From: Mesostigma viride
Taxonomy: Eukaryota > Streptophyta > Mesostigmatophyceae > Mesostigmatales > Mesostigmataceae
Direction: 5' to 3'
DNA length: 64,000 nt
NCBI GenBank assembly: GCA_009746045.1
Contig: RPFO01000296.1
Coordinates: 1,419,775 to 1,483,774, forward strand
Shown here: positions 63,664 through 64,000 of the stretch, in pieces
How the letters are laid out: the number at the start of each line of letters is the position of its first letter
Position numbering within the stretch: position 1 is the first letter of the stretch
Position numbers and translations under genes: made by a program
The notes under the pieces: generated by a model
The model's database searches: none
What the model saw: only the letters and a program-made list of their open reading frames with translations
Told to the model about the DNA's origin: nothing

Positions 63664-64000
63664 ATGAAGCTGCTGAATTACACCTCCTTGCTGTATCTCG
63701 CCCCGCTCGTGGAGGCCTGGAGAATACAGCACACCCTCGTGATGCGGTACGGGATGGCAGCCCTCGTCGTCATGTCGCAAGTGAACCACTCCACGTATCA
63801 TCCGGTGGCCAGAGGGGTGGATATCGCGGTGGCGCACTACATGGTGTTGTACGCTTTGTGGTGTGCCGCGGTGTGCGAGGTGTGGACGTGGAGAGTCCTA
63901 TTCATGTTCTGGTCGGTGATGTATTCCGGGGCTTCGTATTGGATATTGCGACTCTCCCACGAAAGCGACGTCTTTCACGCTGCGATACACGTCTTGACGA
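63664..64000 (+). CDS. Multi-pass membrane protein, runs off the window
   Basis: Open from the ATG 63664 to the window edge, 112 codons. There are hydrophobic segments at about residues 27-37, 56-66 and 74-90 (MAALVVMSQ, IAVAHYMVLYALWC, WTWRVLFMFWSVMYSGASYW), with interspersed His, Asp and Ser (SQVNHS, DIAVAHY, SHESDVFHAAIH). The Ser/His/Asp spacing recalls CREST-type membrane hydrolases (alkaline ceramidase, PAQR), but only part of the protein is visible and this is speculative. No signal peptide is evident. It is divergent from the Cys/His-head gene. Confidence 0.6.
   Translation, partial: MKLLNYTSLLYLAPLVEAWRIQHTLVMRYGMAALVVMSQVNHSTYHPVARGVDIAVAHYMVLYALWCAAVCEVWTWRVLFMFWSVMYSGASYWILRLSHESDVFHAAIHVLT

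Overview
The window is nuclear-type eukaryotic DNA. Exons are GC-rich with GT-AG (once GC-AG) introns, stop-riddled repeats separate the genes, there are several transposon families, and one end carries a dense block of virus-like genes. An alga is the best guess, probably green: an LRR-CC/F-box-type gene, an L1-like ORF1 tail of a type I associate with algae and streptophytes, and what looks like endogenous giant-virus DNA all fit. No rRNA, organelle or species-diagnostic gene is present, so the host stays unnamed.

Layout. (1) 1.6-14.2 kb: a DNA polymerase theta-like family-A polymerase on the plus strand. I resolve nine exons with mutually consistent phases, and the catalytic motifs are intact. 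Its introns are unusual: at least five of the eight carry decayed copies of the neighbouring exon edges. (2) 14.2-21.7 kb: gene-poor, with a 2.1 kb TTAA-flanked DNA transposon. (3) 22.0-24.0 kb: an intronless LRR protein gene. (4) 24-52 kb: nested repeats, namely LINE remnants, a Harbinger-type MITE with an empty-site paralogue beside it, a perfect 170-bp satellite, a reverse-transcriptase element carrying PHD, RING and C2H2 fingers with two further truncated copies, a second TTAA element in opposite orientation, and several minisatellites including 0.77 kb of pure GATG. (5) 52.3-64 kb: about ten closely packed genes on both strands. They encode Cys-rich and MYND zinc proteins, a BRO/KilA-like protein, proteins with a short Cys/His head and F-box-like repeats, and a membrane protein. 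They share ATG contexts (GCCATGGC), CCAAT boxes and perfect heat-shock elements in the divergent promoters. No capsid, viral polymerase or packaging gene is seen, so viral origin is an inference.

Most reading-frame breaks in both the RT elements and the virus-like block fall in C/G homopolymers, and one extra C (once one fewer) would restore the frame. Many apparent pseudogenes may therefore be assembly errors.
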